A DNA stretch of 13,441 bases, from the NCBI GenBank assembly GCA_023818785.1, contig JAMWCO010000027.1:1-13441 (forward strand), written 5' to 3'. A program made the position numbers and the translations under genes. This DNA comes from Candidatus Omnitrophota bacterium. Its GTDB lineage: Bacteria > Ratteibacteria > UBA8468 > B48-G9 > JAFGKM01. The first letter of the stretch is position 1, and every line of letters starts with the position of its first letter. The notes under the pieces were generated by a model. That model saw only the letters and a list, made by a program, of their open reading frames with translations. It made no database searches and had not been told where the DNA came from. Shown here in pieces: positions 12,643 to 13,441 of the stretch.

Positions 12643-13441
12643 ATGCCCAAGAAAAAGAATGAAATTTTTGTTGACAAAATTCCGCCTCAAAATATAGAAG
12701 CAGAAAGAGCACTTCTTGGTTGTATGTTAATTGATGAAGAAGCAAGGATTAAGGTTCTTGAAAATTTTAAAAAAGAATTTTTTTATAATGAAGGCCACCA
12801 AAAAATCTTTTCTTCAATTGTTAAACTTTTTGAGATGGGTAAAAAATGTGATTTTATTACTTTAACAGAAATACTTAAATCAGAAAATTCTCTTGAAGTA
12901 ATAGGTGGTGTTGAATATCTTGCAAATTTAGTTGAAAGTCTTCCTACTTCTGCATATGTTGATGAATATATGAAGATTGTTAAAGAAAAATATATATTGA
13001 GAACTCTTATCACCAATGCAACAAAAATAATAACTGATGCATATAATGCACAAGATGAAGTAGAAACACTTCTTGATAGAGCAGAATCTTTAATCTTTGA
13101 AGTAAGTCAAAATAAAATAGAGAAAGAAGCACATCCATTAAAAATTCTTGTTAAAGATGCAATTGAAAATATTGAGAAAATTCATGAAAAAAGAGGATTT
13201 GTAACAGGGCTTCCAACTGGATTTTATGAACTTGATAAATTAACAACAGGGCTTCATCCTTCAGATTTCATTATTATTGCTTCAAGACCATCCATGGGAA
13301 AAACTGCACTTGCTTGTAATATTGCTCTCAATTTAAATTCAGGTGTTGAAAAGGTTCCTATTTTAATATTTTCGCTTGAGATGAGTAAAGAGCAAATTGT
13401 CCAAAGGATGTTATGTTGTGAAGCAAAAGTAAATATTTTGA
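12643..13441 (+). CDS. dnaB: Replicative DNA helicase DnaB, N-terminal part (cut by window edge)
   Basis: The first 266 residues of DnaB, the hexameric 5'-3' helicase at the replication fork, are visible. The N-terminal domain begins PPQNIEAERALLGCMLID (14-31), followed by the linker helix and the RecA-like ATPase core with GLPTGFYELDKLTTGLHPSD (189-208), Walker A SRPSMGKT (214-221) and ILIFSLEMS (240-248). The first Walker A residue is Ser where Gly is common. No intein is present up to the edge. The start is 1 nt after rplI and has no clear Shine-Dalgarno site, so it probably relies on reinitiation from rplI. The TGA at the very end of the window is out of frame. Confidence 0.95.
   Translation, partial: MPKKKNEIFVDKIPPQNIEAERALLGCMLIDEEARIKVLENFKKEFFYNEGHQKIFSSIVKLFEMGKKCDFITLTEILKSENSLEVIGGVEYLANLVESLPTSAYVDEYMKIVKEKYILRTLITNATKIITDAYNAQDEVETLLDRAESLIFEVSQNKIEKEAHPLKILVKDAIENIEKIHEKRGFVTGLPTGFYELDKLTTGLHPSDFIIIASRPSMGKTALACNIALNLNSGVEKVPILIFSLEMSKEQIVQRMLCCEAKVNIL

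Noticed and set aside
13437..13441. TTGA at the right edge as the end of dnaB
   Set aside because: The frame from 12643 reads TTG at 13438-13440 and starts a new codon at 13441, so the TGA is out of frame and the gene continues.

Overview
The window reads as a low-G+C, gene-dense chromosome segment from an anaerobic, probably uncultivated bacterium. The evidence is a bacterial ribosomal/replication operon (rpsF-ssb-rpsR-rplI-dnaB), sigma70-like promoters and Shine-Dalgarno sites. Opposite it lies a nearly complete tetrahydrofolate (methyl-branch, Wood-Ljungdahl type) one-carbon gene set. I cannot place the phylum from sequence alone; an Omnitrophota/Ratteibacteria-like or similar candidate phylum is a guess.

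Left part (1-6395, all minus strand). A small lipoprotein gene (6395-5952) is followed by a tightly packed operon read right to left: rhaB-like rhamnulokinase, fchA (methenyl-THF cyclohydrolase type), folD, a MetV-RnfC fusion, stand-alone metV, and metF, which runs off the left edge. Neighbouring genes in the operon overlap or are 2-3 nt apart. The set covers methenyl-THF cyclohydrolysis, methylene-THF dehydrogenation and methylene-THF reduction. The fusion suggests that the reductase is wired to NADH through an RnfC-type electron-input subunit. FolD has Gln where the catalytic cyclohydrolase Lys normally sits, which fits a dehydrogenase-only FolD working with the adjacent FchA. G+C is about 40-43% in sampled parts of metF/metV/metV-rnfC but about 25% in folD, so the reductase module may have a different history.

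Middle (6396-9860, plus strand after a 198-bp divergent intergenic region). A tRNA-Arg(CCT) is followed after a few bases by a strong hairpin that buries the ribosome binding site of a LipM/LplA-family octanoyl/lipoyl transferase gene. Overlapping downstream genes encode a TIM-barrel sugar isomerase/epimerase and a fusion of a HAD phosphatase with an AIR-synthase/HypE-like ATP-binding domain.

Right part (9889-13441, plus strand). A single-domain response regulator, probably translated from a leaderless mRNA, is followed 1 nt later by a DRG/Obg-like TGS-domain GTPase. A textbook promoter (TTGACT-17-TATAAT) then starts rpsF-ssb-rpsR-rplI-dnaB; dnaB is cut by the right edge.

The most interesting material is the MetV-RnfC fusion with a duplicated MetV domain, the FolD active-site change beside FchA, a sugar kinase heading a one-carbon operon behind a probable leaderless promoter, the HAD-AIRS fusion, and the tRNA/hairpin/lipM junction.
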